This document shows positions 46,120-56,594 of a stretch of 64,000 bases of DNA, one piece after another (the stretch's first letter is position 1; each line of letters opens with the position of its first letter). This stretch comes from Labia minor. Taxonomy: Eukaryota > Arthropoda > Insecta > Dermaptera > Spongiphoridae. The notes under the pieces were generated by a model. It was not told where the DNA came from and did no database searches. It saw only the letters and a program-made list of their open reading frames with translations. The translations under genes and the position numbers were made by a program. The stretch is taken from assembly GCA_963082975.1 (NCBI GenBank), contig OY720346.1:69059267-69123266 (forward strand). Direction: 5' to 3'.

Positions 46120-47130
46120 TTTATAGAGTAATTTATTAACATTGAACTACAATAATATAAATATAATATAAATATAATATAAATATAACGAATTATTATT
46201 TACTAGCTATGTTTTAATATGATTTTAAATGAATGTTTTAATATCATTTTAAATGAATGTTTTAAATCATTTTAATAAATGTTTTAAATAATTTTAAATA
46301 AATGATTTAATATCATTTTAAATGAATATTAATTTATATAATAAATATATTTCGTAATTTGATTCTAAAATATTATTAATTTCGTAATTTGATTCTAAAA
46401 TATTATTAATTTCGTAATTTGATTCTAAAATATTATTAAAATAAATATTTTTTATTCATAAAACTAACTTATACTTACTCTCAAAAACAGCCTTTCTGGG
46501 AAATTGCAAAATGTGTTTAGTGTTTTTATAAAATAATGATCATGCAAATTACACTAAAAATTAAAAAAAATTATTAGCTATAATAAACTATTATTAGCTA
46601 TAATTTAATTATAATTAATTAAATTAATAAAAATAATTTAAAGATACAACTCGTTGAGAAATGAACTTATAATTAACATTAATAAAAATAATTTAAAGAT
46701 ACAACTCGTTGAGAAATGAACTTATAATTAACATTTGCTTTAAAACTGTTTAAAACCCCAGAGTGGACGCTGACAATTTGGGTTTTTCCGGGTAAGACTG
46801 TCCCCTCCCCTGGTTTTCCCCAATAACAAAGTGAAAGAAAATTCCCTTATATGCCTCCCCTTCCGAGCCCCTAAGAGGGGTTATTTTAAAGGAACAATCG
46901 AAAAATGATTTTAAATGAATGAATGGATGAAAATTCAAATTTTATATATAGTTTTTTATATATGTTTATTTATTCACAAAAAATTAATTGACATAATTAT
47001 CAATTTAATAAAATAAAATAGTATTATTAATAGTATTAAATTATAGCCGTAATTCTCTAGGAGGATATAGTTAAACAATGAACTTTAAATATTTATATAT
47101 GTATATATTTTTACGATGATTTTTTTCCGA
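46120..47130 (-). promoter_or_regulatory. Transposase 5' region with short tandem repeats
   Basis: Upstream of the transposase ATG lie an AATATAAATATA-type array (46151-46188), GATTTTAAATGAATGTTTTA repeats (46213-46320), three exact 30-bp units starting TTCGTAATTTGATTC (46351-46440), and two 55-bp units containing GATACAACTCGTTGAGAAAT (46626-46735). A less AT-rich block follows (46743-46915). The transposase promoter should be here, but no single core element is convincing. Confidence 0.5.
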
Positions 47131-47200
47131 GGACCGCGGACCCCCAGTAAAGGCTTCGCGGACCCCCAGGGGTCCGCGGACCACAGTTTAAGAACCACTG

Positions 47201-47208
47201 TCCTGGGT
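47201..47208. repeat. hAT copy 1 target duplication, right
   Basis: TCCTGGGT, matching 41710-41717. Confidence 0.95.
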
Positions 47209-47690
47209 AATCCTGAGACTGGCACACATCAGCACTGGACAACAGCCCGAGGCCGACTGTGGCGCCATTTTCAAGAGATTATTTAGGTGGGAACATTTTT
47301 GGGATTCTGGGTCTTAGTCTTTGTGACCAAGGGTTAATATCTGAATTTAGGGATTATAGGTTGGGTGGTTTTGTACTTACTTCGTTGCTGTAGAGCTCCG
47401 AAGAATCCTGGGTAATCCTGAGACTGGCACACGTCCGCACTGGACAACAGCCCGAGGCCGATTGTGGCAGTGAGTACAAAACCACCCAATCAATCTATCA
47501 ATCCAAAATCCCGATGTTAACCCTTGGTCACACAGACTAAGACCCAGAATCCCAAAAATATTCCCACCTAAATAATCTCTTGAAAATGGCGCCACAGTCG
47601 GCCTCGGGCTGTTGTCCAAACGTCGAGAAAACAATCTCTCACAAAAATACGTGATTATATCCCTGATAAATCTGATAATAATAATAATAT
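47209..47690. mobile_element. Foldback element F2, right part
   Basis: It continues the module cut by the hAT: ACTGGCACACATCAGCACTG, then a second direct copy of the module from GGCGCCATTTTCAAGAGATT (about 47270) through GCCCGAGGCCGA, then an inverted copy ending CTGATAAATCTGATAATAAT. The module is present in more units here than in F1. Confidence 0.75.
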
Positions 47691-47699
47691 ATATATAAA

Positions 47700-48050
47700 G
47701 TTTCTTTTATTTAAAGAATCAATAATAAATTTAAATGTAATTTCAGATTCAAATTGAAAATTTCTTACCCACCTCCAAAGTTTCTAAAATAAAATTCTCG
47801 TCATAATTAATATTCATTGTCAGACAAGTTTGTTCTTTTAGGTTAAATTTCAATGTATTAATTACAGACATAAATAATTATTAATCTATTAAAAAATTAT
47901 ATTCTCAGTTATAAAATTTTACATTTAAAGTTATATTAACTCTATACTAGTAAATTTTATACGTTCATAAACTGTCATTTTCACAATAATTTCAGTTGTT
48001 AATATTTTTAGTATAAAATGATTTTAGTTGAAAGCCATTTCTAATCTTAT
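47700..48050. other. AT-rich DNA, no gene seen
   Basis: Nothing recognisable. Confidence 0.4.
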
Positions 48051-48660
48051 TTAAGAAATAATTGGTAAATTATCTGTAACTGGAGCGTTCAGTGATCCAG
48101 AAGCATTTCATCCCCTTTCGGTTTCTTAATGACTTGTTTGATTCCTTTCATGTTCTTTTTAATAAAAGGGAATAGAATATTGCAGCAAAATTGAATCGGT
48201 ATAGGGTGCTAAAGTTGCTGGTGCATTCACGCATGTGCTCCTGCATGTTCAAGTCACGCACACGCACACGCATGCCTCGTTAAACTCACTGTTCCTCCCT
48301 TAAAGAGTCGGTAATGACCAGGCAGCCTGTATGTCCTTGGGTGGAGAGAGAGGGGGTGGGGTGGGATGAATGGCGCACAAGGGCAGAAACCACCCCCCGA
48401 GCACCTCCACTACGAAAAGTTTAATTTTCTTAGGAAATTAAACACGTAAATTGGCTATCCGTTTTAAGAGAGGGTTGCAAAGTGGGTGGATGTCTCGGGA
48501 CAAGTAGAAGGGGGGGGGGATAGCATGAAAGGAGAAGCATATCCAGATCCAAGACAATAAAATGTTTAAAATATTTTATTTGCGAAGGAAACTTGCGCCG
48601 ACTGCAGAATATCTTTCTTTTTCTGTTTTTTTTATTCTTGTCTTTTATTTGTGCTGGCTG
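48050..48660. other. GC-richer unique island
   Basis: Contains alternating CACGCACACGCACACGCATG near 48255, GGAGAGAGAGGGGGTGGGGT near 48343 and a G run at about 48511. It may be regulatory; no protein is recognised. It ends in a long pyrimidine tract (48609-48650). Confidence 0.3.
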
Positions 48661-48662
48661 CA

Positions 48663-48829
48663 GATGCAAAACAAAGCGTGGCGCTTATTTCGTTAACGCC
48701 TCTCCTGCCAAGCGGCTCAGATCCTCCACAAATACAAACAATGCTAAAGAAAATATCCACCCCACTCAAATACCCCATGCAGATCACCCGCTTAAGAAAT
48801 TAACACACTATTCCCTTTGGGAGAAATAA
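48663..48829 (+). CDS. Candidate terminal exon, unknown protein
   Basis: A pyrimidine-rich run (48609-48650) ends in GCTGGCTGCAG, a good 3' splice-site context with AG at 48661-48662. The following frame stays open for about 54 codons to TAA at 48827-48829. It reads CKTKRGAYFVNASPAKRLRS and later KENIHPTQIPHADHPLKKL, basic and Ser/Thr/Asn-rich with no known domain. Composition is clearly less AT-rich than the neighbours. It could be the last coding exon of a host gene; no upstream exon was recognised. The CDS start given is the putative acceptor, not an ATG. Confidence 0.25.
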
Positions 48830-49359
48830 TTTTGAAATTTTTGGTTTGTATCCAAACAAGCAAGCATCCAAGTACAACATGAAAAAAATATTAATGCATA
48901 TACATACTAGTACATGTTTCAAGTACTCATGTATATAACCTTTTAAATTTTGTTTTAGAATAAATTTGCAGAGTGCTAAGTTAATTTTATGCATATACAT
49001 CTCAAGTATAATTTATTGAGATATAAAATTTACAAAATAAATAAATTATTTAAGAATTAATAAACTAGAATTATATAAATATTAATCAAAATTCTGAAAA
49101 AATTTTAAAATTATATTAATTAATAATATTACTCGAGAAAGGAGGAAGGGCTCTTCACACCTACGCTGGGAGCTATATATAGAAGATAAATATAAAAAAA
49201 GGTTTTGTGTCTGCACCTTGCTCAGAATTTAAACATTTTTGCATATCTTCGCGTTTCATGACCTCTAGGATCCTTATAATTTATAATTTTTCGTATCTGT
49301 CTGTCTGTCTGTCCAAAAAACCGATTACTATATAATTATATCACAATATTCTTAGATAG
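48830..49359. other. AT-rich DNA, no gene seen
   Basis: A short CTGT array, TCTGTCTGTCTGTCTGTCC, near 49295-49313; otherwise nothing. Confidence 0.4.
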
Positions 49360-49367
49360 CTCTATTC
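49360..49367. repeat. hAT copy 2 target duplication, left
   Basis: CTCTATTC, repeated exactly at 54851-54858. It differs from the copy 1 target. Confidence 0.95.
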
Positions 49368-49797
49368 CATAGGTTCTTAAACTTATGTACTCCACGGACC
49401 CCCACTTGAAAAAATTTTTTTTGACGGACCCCCATCACAACTTTAGGTACTTTTCGTCATTTTATTAATTAATTTCTGGCTTACGATCTCATAAGGACAA
49501 GGATATATGATGAATATTTCTAACAGTGATTGGTGAATAACGATTTTTTTGCATATTGTAGAACACATTTTATTAGAAATTATAATATTGAAGAAAGAAA
49601 ATACAAACATTGTCATAGCAACAAATCTCACAAATTATAATGGGTACTTACATTAAATTCATATAAATATTTTATAATTTTTTTCAGAAAATATTAAATA
49701 AGAAATATTTTAAAAAATAACTGCATCTATCTCATTAAATATAACTTACATATTTAATGAGATGTATGCAGTTGTTTTCTTGAAACAAGAATCTCAA

Positions 49798-49840
49798 TAT
49801 CTGGCTTAATATTGGAAACTTTTAATCTAAGATCCGGCTC
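49798..49840. repeat. LINE target-site duplication in copy 2, left
   Basis: Same 43 bp as in copy 1; partner at 51954-51996. Confidence 0.9.
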
Positions 49841-51706
49841 ATAATTCAAAAAGCTTCTCTGCAATCTACCCCCATAGCAAATATTAAAAATCAAAAAAAC
49901 CTTTGTTCTCAATTAATTAAGGACAAAATAGATGAAAAACGCAAAGCTAGACAGAGATGGCAAAAGACAAGGTCCCCTACGGATAAAAAAACTCTAAATA
50001 AATGTATAAAAAATTTAAAAAAAATATTAAAAATTGAAAAAGAAAAAGGTATTCAGAAATACTTAAGTAACCTTAGTCCAGGGGAAGAAAGCAATTACTC
50101 TTTGTGGAAGGCAACTAAGACCTTAAAAAGACCCCAAACCCAAATTCCACCAATAAAAACTTCTAAGGGATGGGCTAGAGGTGAGAAAGAAAAAGTAGAT
50201 ATTTTTGCTAAGCACTTATTTAATGTGTTCAATGAACCCCCTGAAAATGAAAATAAATACAAGTGTGATGAAATCATCATAAAAACTAGTAAATTACATA
50301 AGGACCCCCATAGATTTAAAAAAATCAAACTTGAGCAGGTTCTTGACGAAATTAAAAATATAAAAGATAAAAAATCTCCTGGATATGATCTGATTTCAGG
50401 CAAATTATTAAAAGAACTTCCCAAAATAGCCTTTATTTTTATTGCAAATATTTATAATGCTATAATTAAATTAAATTACTTTCCAACATTATGGAAAGTA
50501 GCTCAAATTATAATGATACCAAAACCAGGTAAAAATCCAAACGAATTAACATCATATAGGCCTATTAGTCTTCTTCCAATTTTGGGAAAGATCTTGGAAA
50601 AAATTTTATTCCGAGAATTAAAGCCTTACTTAACAAATATAATTCCTGAATATCAATTCGGCTTTCGTCAAGAACACTCTACTATCGAACAGGTGCATAG
50701 GGTAGTTAAAAAAATTAAAGATGCATTTGAAAGTAAATCTTACTGTGGAATAGTATATCTTGATATAACACAGGCTTTTGATAAAATTTGGCACACAGGG
50801 TTAATTTATAAAATTAAAAACTATTTACCAGATACATTTTATCAATTATTAAAGTCTTATCTATCGAATAGACACTTTTTTGTTAAATATGGGTGTTCTT
50901 CCTCCAACTTAATGCAAATTAGAGCAGGAGTCCCTCAGGGTAGTATTCTAGGGCCAGCCCTTTTCCTATTATATATGATAGATATGCCTCTCTCTCCTTA
51001 TAATGACATAGCAACTTTCGCTGATGATACTGCAATCATTTCAACAAATGTAAATCATAATGTCGTATCTGAAAGACTTCAAACTCATCTCGATATGTTA
51101 TATCTTTGGTTTAAAAGATGGCGGTTAAAGATAAATGCAACCAAATCTATATTTGTCACCTACACCTTAAATAGGCAAACATGCCCACCAATATACATGA
51201 ATAAATCTATCATTCCGCAAAAAGATGAGGCAAAATACCTAGGAATCCATCTAGATAGGCGCTTGACTTGGAAAAAACATATTTCAGCTAGAATTGTCCA
51301 CTCAAGGGAAGAGTATAGAAAACTATATTGGCTTTTAGGGAGACATTCTAGCCTAGGATTAGAAAGCAAAGTTCTTCTATACAAATCCATAATCAAACCA
51401 AAACTGATGTATGGGATCCAACTCTGGGGATCAGCCTCAAAAACTAACATAAAAAAAATTGAAAGTTTTCAAAACAAAACACTTAAAAATCTTGTAAGAG
51501 CCCCGTGGTATGTTCCAATTAGATTCATACAAAGGGACTTAGAAATTAAAAACTTAAATGATGAAATAAACATCCTAAGTGAAAAGTATATTAAAAAAAT
51601 GGAAAACCATCCAAATGTGTTAGTTAAAAAATTACTAGTTAGGGATGATACAATCAAGAGATTAAAAAGATATGATATATTGGATCTCGTTAATAGAAAA
51701 TTTTGA
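49841..51706 (+). CDS. Jockey-type LINE ORF2, N-truncated reverse transcriptase (copy 2)
   Basis: The protein is identical to that of 42191-44056 over the whole open frame, including YLDITQAFDKIW and TFADDTAII, with no stop or frameshift. Unlike every other LINE remnant in the window, it shows no decay, so the compound element multiplied recently. It lacks the endonuclease and ORF1. Confidence 0.9.
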   Translation: MIQKASLQSTPIANIKNQKNLCSQLIKDKIDEKRKARQRWQKTRSPTDKKTLNKCIKNLKKILKIEKEKGIQKYLSNLSPGEESNYSLWKATKTLKRPQTQIPPIKTSKGWARGEKEKVDIFAKHLFNVFNEPPENENKYKCDEIIIKTSKLHKDPHRFKKIKLEQVLDEIKNIKDKKSPGYDLISGKLLKELPKIAFIFIANIYNAIIKLNYFPTLWKVAQIIMIPKPGKNPNELTSYRPISLLPILGKILEKILFRELKPYLTNIIPEYQFGFRQEHSTIEQVHRVVKKIKDAFESKSYCGIVYLDITQAFDKIWHTGLIYKIKNYLPDTFYQLLKSYLSNRHFFVKYGCSSSNLMQIRAGVPQGSILGPALFLLYMIDMPLSPYNDIATFADDTAIISTNVNHNVVSERLQTHLDMLYLWFKRWRLKINATKSIFVTYTLNRQTCPPIYMNKSIIPQKDEAKYLGIHLDRRLTWKKHISARIVHSREEYRKLYWLLGRHSSLGLESKVLLYKSIIKPKLMYGIQLWGSASKTNIKKIESFQNKTLKNLVRAPWYVPIRFIQRDLEIKNLNDEINILSEKYIKKMENHPNVLVKKLLVRDDTIKRLKRYDILDLVNRKF

Positions 51707-51953
51707 CATTCATGTGTGACAAAGTGAAGTGCGTGTTTATGAAATGTTCGGGATGAGTGTGTGTGTTTAGTGTATAATATTTAAAACTAATATGTGTGTG
51801 TCAAGTGCAAATATGTTGCTTGGCATGATATTGTATTGCCAATGATATGTATGTATTGTTTGTATTTCATTTTTTATAAAAATTACTTATTGCCTATATT
51901 AAAATGGGCAGATTGTATATTTTCTGAAATAATATATAAAAAAAAAAAAAAAA
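49841..51953 (+). mobile_element. 5'-truncated Jockey-type LINE inside hAT copy 2
   Basis: Same truncation point, poly(A) length and duplication as 42191-44303. It was therefore inherited with the hAT rather than inserted again. Confidence 0.9.
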
Positions 51954-53769
51954 TATCTGGCTTAATATTGGAAACTTTTAATCTAAGATCCGGCTCTACA
52001 TTTAATTTGTTTCTATATTTAGACTTAATATAAAATAGTACCGAAAAAGCTTGTTCGCATAAATATGTTGTGCAGAATGGAATCAAGTGTTGAAGTGCTT
52101 TATTTGCAAGCGCAGGATAATCTGACCTGAGAAGTAACCAAAAGTTGCTCAATTCAGTTTTGTTAAATTTTAGTTTATAAGTTGTATCACATGATAATTC
52201 CACGAGAATATCTTGTTCAGGTGCAGATAAATGTTTAGCATTTGTAATTTCCATATTAAATGGATCTCTGATCCAGTTATTGCAAGGATCAGGAGTAGAA
52301 AAATACTTCCTGAAGTTGCTTTTCAAAGTAATTAAATGTTCAACAAATAATTGACGCGTTTGATTAAGCAATTTTTCACTGGAGCTTTCTATGAAATCAT
52401 TGAGAGTTGGAAAAGACTCATATACACCGTTCTGGATGCGTTTCGACCACAAGTCGATTTTTTTAATCATTGCTTCTATTTTATCTTCAACTTTAAATAT
52501 ATTTACAACAGTACCTTGCAGGCTCAAATTAAGTTCGTTCAATTTTGTAAAAATATCAGTCAAGTAAGCCACCTTAGCTAACCAGATAAAATCATTGAAA
52601 CATTCGGTCAGTTCAAAATGCGCATCTATTAAAAACAATCGTATTTCATCTCGAAGCTCAAAAAGGCGAATGAGTACTTTCCCGCGGGACAACCAACGTA
52701 CATCTGTATGTAATAATAAATGTGTATGTTGACTACCCATTTCCTCACACAAAATTTTAAAAACTCTGGAATTAAGTGGACGAGCCTTAATGAAATTGAC
52801 AATTTTAACTACTTCGTCTAATGTTCTTTTCAAATCTGGTGACATATTTTTGGCTGCTAATGATTCTCTGTGAATGCAGCAATGATTCCAAACAACCTGA
52901 GGCGCAACATTTTTAATAAGAGCAATCAATCCAGTTCTTGTACCTGACATTGCACGAGCACCATCAGTGCAAATTCCAACACATTTTGGCCACTCTATTT
53001 CATTTTCGGTTATAAAATTATTCAAACTGTTAAATATGTCATTAGCTGTCGTTCGTGAAGGTAGTGAATCACAAAACAATACATCTTCTTGTATTTGATT
53101 TTCAAACTCATATCTAATGAAAGCTAACAAATTGGCATTATTAGTGACATCAGTACTTTCATCCAATTGTAATGAGTAATAGTGACTTTTGCGCACTATC
53201 GATATTAATTCTTCTTTTATATTACATGACATGTCTTCAATCCTATTCTTAACCGTATCATTTGATAATGAAATCAAATTTATATCGTTTGCTGCTTTAG
53301 TTCCTAACATTATATTTGTAATTACTTTTGTAGCAGGAAGAATTAATTGCTCTGCTATATTATGCGGCTTTCCTGCTTTAGCAATAAGTAGAGCTACTTC
53401 ATATGATGCCATTACTGCTTTCTTACTCATACCACCAGATCCCGTCTTTACCATCAATTTCTGACTTGAATTAAGTTCTTCTTTTTTCATTTTAAAAAAT
53501 TCGATAGACTTACTAACATGCTCGCTGTGCTTTGTTTGTAAATGACGTCTGAGATTAGCAGGTTTCATACTTTCATTGGATAAACTTTCCTGACATAGAA
53601 CGCAGACTGGTCTTTCCACATCATTGTTGCAAATATAAGTAAATCCAAATGATAAATAATCATCCGAATATTTTCTAGTTTTGCGTTTCTTGGTAGAGTT
53701 TGCTGTTGATGCCTCATCATCTGATTCTTTCCGTTTCTGTGTTGAACCAGTTTGTAGCCAACGATCCAT
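51883..53769 (-). CDS. hAT transposase, BED-finger/ZBED5-like, altered C-terminus (copy 2)
   Basis: Identical 628-residue protein to copy 1: BED finger Cys56/Cys59/His76/His81, Asp203, Asp269, hATC region with Glu572, and the same LINE-derived 22-residue tail. Both genes are undamaged over the core. Either could be the source of the enzyme that mobilised them, or another unseen copy elsewhere supplied it. The native last 13 codons lie stranded at about 49754-49795. Confidence 0.9.
   Translation of the reverse strand: MDRWLQTGSTQKRKESDDEASTANSTKKRKTRKYSDDYLSFGFTYICNNDVERPVCVLCQESLSNESMKPANLRRHLQTKHSEHVSKSIEFFKMKKEELNSSQKLMVKTGSGGMSKKAVMASYEVALLIAKAGKPHNIAEQLILPATKVITNIMLGTKAANDINLISLSNDTVKNRIEDMSCNIKEELISIVRKSHYYSLQLDESTDVTNNANLLAFIRYEFENQIQEDVLFCDSLPSRTTANDIFNSLNNFITENEIEWPKCVGICTDGARAMSGTRTGLIALIKNVAPQVVWNHCCIHRESLAAKNMSPDLKRTLDEVVKIVNFIKARPLNSRVFKILCEEMGSQHTHLLLHTDVRWLSRGKVLIRLFELRDEIRLFLIDAHFELTECFNDFIWLAKVAYLTDIFTKLNELNLSLQGTVVNIFKVEDKIEAMIKKIDLWSKRIQNGVYESFPTLNDFIESSSEKLLNQTRQLFVEHLITLKSNFRKYFSTPDPCNNWIRDPFNMEITNAKHLSAPEQDILVELSCDTTYKLKFNKTELSNFWLLLRSDYPALANKALQHLIPFCTTYLCEQAFSVLFYIKSKYRNKLNVEPDLRLKVSNIKPDIFFFFLYIISENIQSAHFNIGNK
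51954..51996. repeat. LINE target-site duplication in copy 2, right
   Basis: Matches 49798-49840. Confidence 0.9.
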
Positions 53770-54780
53770 TTTATAGAGTAATTTATTAACATTGAACTAC
53801 AATAATATAAATATAATATAAATATAATATAAATATAACGAATTATTATTTACTAGCTATGTTTTAATATGATTTTAAATGAATGTTTTAATATCATTTT
53901 AAATGAATGTTTTAAATCATTTTAATAAATGTTTTAAATAATTTTAAATAAATGATTTAATATCATTTTAAATGAATATTAATTTATATAATAAATATAT
54001 TTCGTAATTTGATTCTAAAATATTATTAATTTCGTAATTTGATTCTAAAATATTATTAATTTCGTAATTTGATTCTAAAATATTATTAAAATAAATATTT
54101 TTTATTCATAAAACTAACTTATACTTACTCTCAAAAACAGCCTTTCTGGGAAATTGCAAAATGTGTTTAGTGTTTTTATAAAATAATGATCATGCAAATT
54201 ACACTAAAAATTAAAAAAAATTATTAGCTATAATAAACTATTATTAGCTATAATTTAATTATAATTAATTAAATTAATAAAAATAATTTAAAGATACAAC
54301 TCGTTGAGAAATGAACTTATAATTAACATTAATAAAAATAATTTAAAGATACAACTCGTTGAGAAATGAACTTATAATTAACATTTGCTTTAAAACTGTT
54401 TAAAACCCCAGAGTGGACGCTGACAATTTGGGTTTTTCCGGGTAAGACTGTCCCCTCCCCTGGTTTTCCCCAATAACAAAGTGAAAGAAAATTCCCTTAT
54501 ATGCCTCCCCTTCCGAGCCCCTAAGAGGGGTTATTTTAAAGGAACAATCGAAAAATGATTTTAAATGAATGAATGGATGAAAATTCAAATTTTATATATA
54601 GTTTTTTATATATGTTTATTTATTCACAAAAAATTAATTGACATAATTATCAATTTAATAAAATAAAATAGTATTATTAATAGTATTAAATTATAGCCGT
54701 AATTCTCTAGGAGGATATAGTTAAACAATGAACTTTAAATATTTATATATGTATATATTTTTACGATGATTTTTTTCCGA
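53770..54780 (-). promoter_or_regulatory. Transposase 5' region with short tandem repeats (copy 2)
   Basis: The same 30-bp triplet (54001-54090) and 55-bp pair (54276-54385) as in copy 1. Confidence 0.5.
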
Positions 54781-54850
54781 GGACCGCGGACCCCCAGTAA
54801 AGGCTTCGCGGACCCCCAGGGGTCCGCGGACCACAGTTTAAGAACCACTG

Positions 54851-54858
54851 CTCTATTC
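54851..54858. repeat. hAT copy 2 target duplication, right
   Basis: CTCTATTC, matching 49360-49367. Its last base is the first base of the neighbouring MITE. Confidence 0.95.
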
Positions 54859-55082
54859 AATGGTGTATTGGGAGGGTAACGCGGGGGAACGACGTTCCCT
54901 TACCTTTTTTCAGAACTGTATCGCGTTCTAGTACTTTTTCATGTCTCAACAACCCCCACTTAAATTTAAGTATAATAAGAAAAAATAAAAACTTATATGG
55001 AAAAAAATGTTTGCTGAAAATAGGACTTTTTTTTGCTCCCACTATGCGTTCCCTTACTTCTTATTTTACCAATACATCACTG
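54858..55082. mobile_element. hAT MITE adjoining hAT copy 2
   Basis: The ends are CAATGGTGTATTGGGAGGG and, inverted, CAGTGATGTATTGG. The right flank is CCTCTATT (55083-55090). The left flank before the hAT insertion was GCTCTATT, a 7/8 match. It is 225 bp with no coding capacity. Confidence 0.75.
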
Positions 55083-55090
55083 CCTCTATT

Positions 55091-55860
55091 TGAACATAGG
55101 CTATAAATTATATCAATATCTATTCAATAACAGCAGAAATTAATTTTTTAATTTTTATATAATTCTAAGTGTTGTTCATTAAAAGCTTCTCGAAGAATGA
55201 TTATAATATTTAAATATTTCTTCTTTTCTATTTAAAAGTGAAGGGTATAATTTTCATTTAGCTCTATAATAAAAAAAAACAGAGTTTATTTTTTTAGTGT
55301 TTTATGAAGTCAAAAACTTCTTTAAAATGTCAATTAAAATAACTAAATTAAATTATCTTTGTTTTTGTTTTTAGTTTGATTACCCAACTATTAATTACTA
55401 TTCCATTTTAAATGAAAAGTTGATTTATTGATTATATACAAATTAAAATATGTGATTTTTTAGACAAATGATACCTATAAAGAAAATTTTTCTGTTTTTA
55501 AATTTGGGAAAATAATTTAAATTTGTTTTAAAAATCCAAAACATTGTATTCTATGATAATTTAATTTAATTCAAAATTTCTTATTTTATTTATTATATTT
55601 AATAAATTCTCTTTTTTGATGTAATATTAATAAAAAATAATATTAAATTGTGTATAAATTTAAAAATTAAAATATTTGAATTTGTTTAAATTTTAACACA
55701 TGTAAACCATCATATAAATAAAATAAAATAGAAAAATTTGAAAATCAACTTGATTAATAGGAGTTTAAAATGTGAATATTTAATTATAATATTAAAATAT
55801 AAGTACATATTATTTGACAATATTTAGGTGCCTCATGTAACTTGAACTCAACTCATAAAT
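55091..55860. other. Very AT-rich DNA, no gene seen
   Basis: Nothing recognisable. Confidence 0.4.
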
Positions 55861-55862
55861 TT

Positions 55863-55915
55863 TTTCTAATCTTAGAAGAATATCAATGCGGATTAAGGCC
55901 AAATCGGAAAACACA
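55863..55915 (+). pseudogene. Possible LINE RT scrap
   Basis: The peptide ILEEYQCGLRPNRKT resembles the EYQ-GFRP-RST motif of RTE-type reverse transcriptases. The homology is only about 15 residues and no other RT motif follows, so this is tentative. Confidence 0.3.
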
Positions 55916-56429
55916 CATTAGATTACATAAATCTAATCTCACTAAGAACATTCAATGTTTCTGTACATCAATTATTATGACTTATAATTTTAAATTAAAT
56001 TGTTTAAATCTACATCAATTTCAATTGGTAAAATAATTATTTGATTTTATTTAAATTTTGTATGGTTGTGAGTAGACCAAATAAATTAAAAAAGTAAGTT
56101 TTACTCTCATAAAACAAATAAATAAAAACTTATTACATACAAACTTTATACCACTTCGGGGGTGCAGGGGGCAGAGAGCGCCGAAGGCGGTCTGAGCATC
56201 TAGTAGTAGATAAACATAGAAAATTCACAGCAATGAAATACATCGTTAAGAGCAGGATTTGATGAGGGTGGTTTGATAAGTTAGGGAATTTTTGAATATA
56301 AGCATATAAGCATATAAGCGTTTTATTTCTCAACACAGTTTCTATTTAGTTTTTTCCATTTTTTATTTTTAATTCCTTTCAAATATAATAAAAGGTTTTT
56401 TTAAGGTTCACAAAATAGGCGTTCATTGA

Positions 56430-56594
56430 TGACTTGTTCATTCAACTCAATTCTTTTATCATCTATCCATTTCTTTAGGTTTAGATTCAGAAAATAGTTG
56501 CTGAGGCTAAATCTAATGAATATCTATCATAGGGTAGTATTTCGTAGCCCAATTTATGGATATTTTCCATTGTGGACAATCGATCCAATTCGTT
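56430..56594 (-). pseudogene. Mariner transposase C-terminal remnant
   Basis: On the minus strand the frame reads MENIHKLGYEILPYDRYSLD then LAS, matching the LGYE-LPHPPYSPDLA motif that carries the third catalytic residue region of a mariner subfamily. KKWIDDKRIELNEQVI follows in another frame, typical of the following C-terminal part. The upstream transposase is cut off by Helentron-like copy H7 at 56595. The element's ends are not visible. Confidence 0.55.

Larger units (their letters stand above)
41718..47200 (-). mobile_element. hAT transposon carrying a LINE, copy 1
   Basis: A 5,483-bp element bounded by TCCTGGGT on both sides. The imperfect terminal inverted repeats are CATAGGTTCTTAAACTTATG and CAGTGGTTCTTAAACTGTGG, followed on each side by repeated GGACCCCC blocks. 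It encodes a BED-finger hAT transposase on the minus strand and contains a 2,113-bp LINE insertion. Subtracting the LINE and one copy of its 43-bp duplication gives an original hAT of about 3.3 kb. The second copy, 49368-54850, has exactly the same length and looks identical wherever I compared it. Confidence 0.95.
49368..54850 (-). mobile_element. hAT transposon carrying a LINE, copy 2
   Basis: Again 5,483 bp, with the same inverted ends and the same LINE at the same site, offset from copy 1 by exactly 7,650 bp. Its own target duplication, CTCTATTC, shows a separate insertion event and argues against a simple tandem duplication. The right end abuts a hAT MITE that begins at 54858. Confidence 0.95.

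Noticed and set aside
44144-46142. Several 75-91 codon frames overlapping the transposase gene on either strand
   Set aside because: Out-of-frame shadows of the transposase.
41718-54850. The pair as a tandem segmental duplication or assembly echo
   Set aside because: Different perfect 8-bp duplications and unrelated flanks fit two transposition events better. An assembly artefact cannot be fully excluded without reads.
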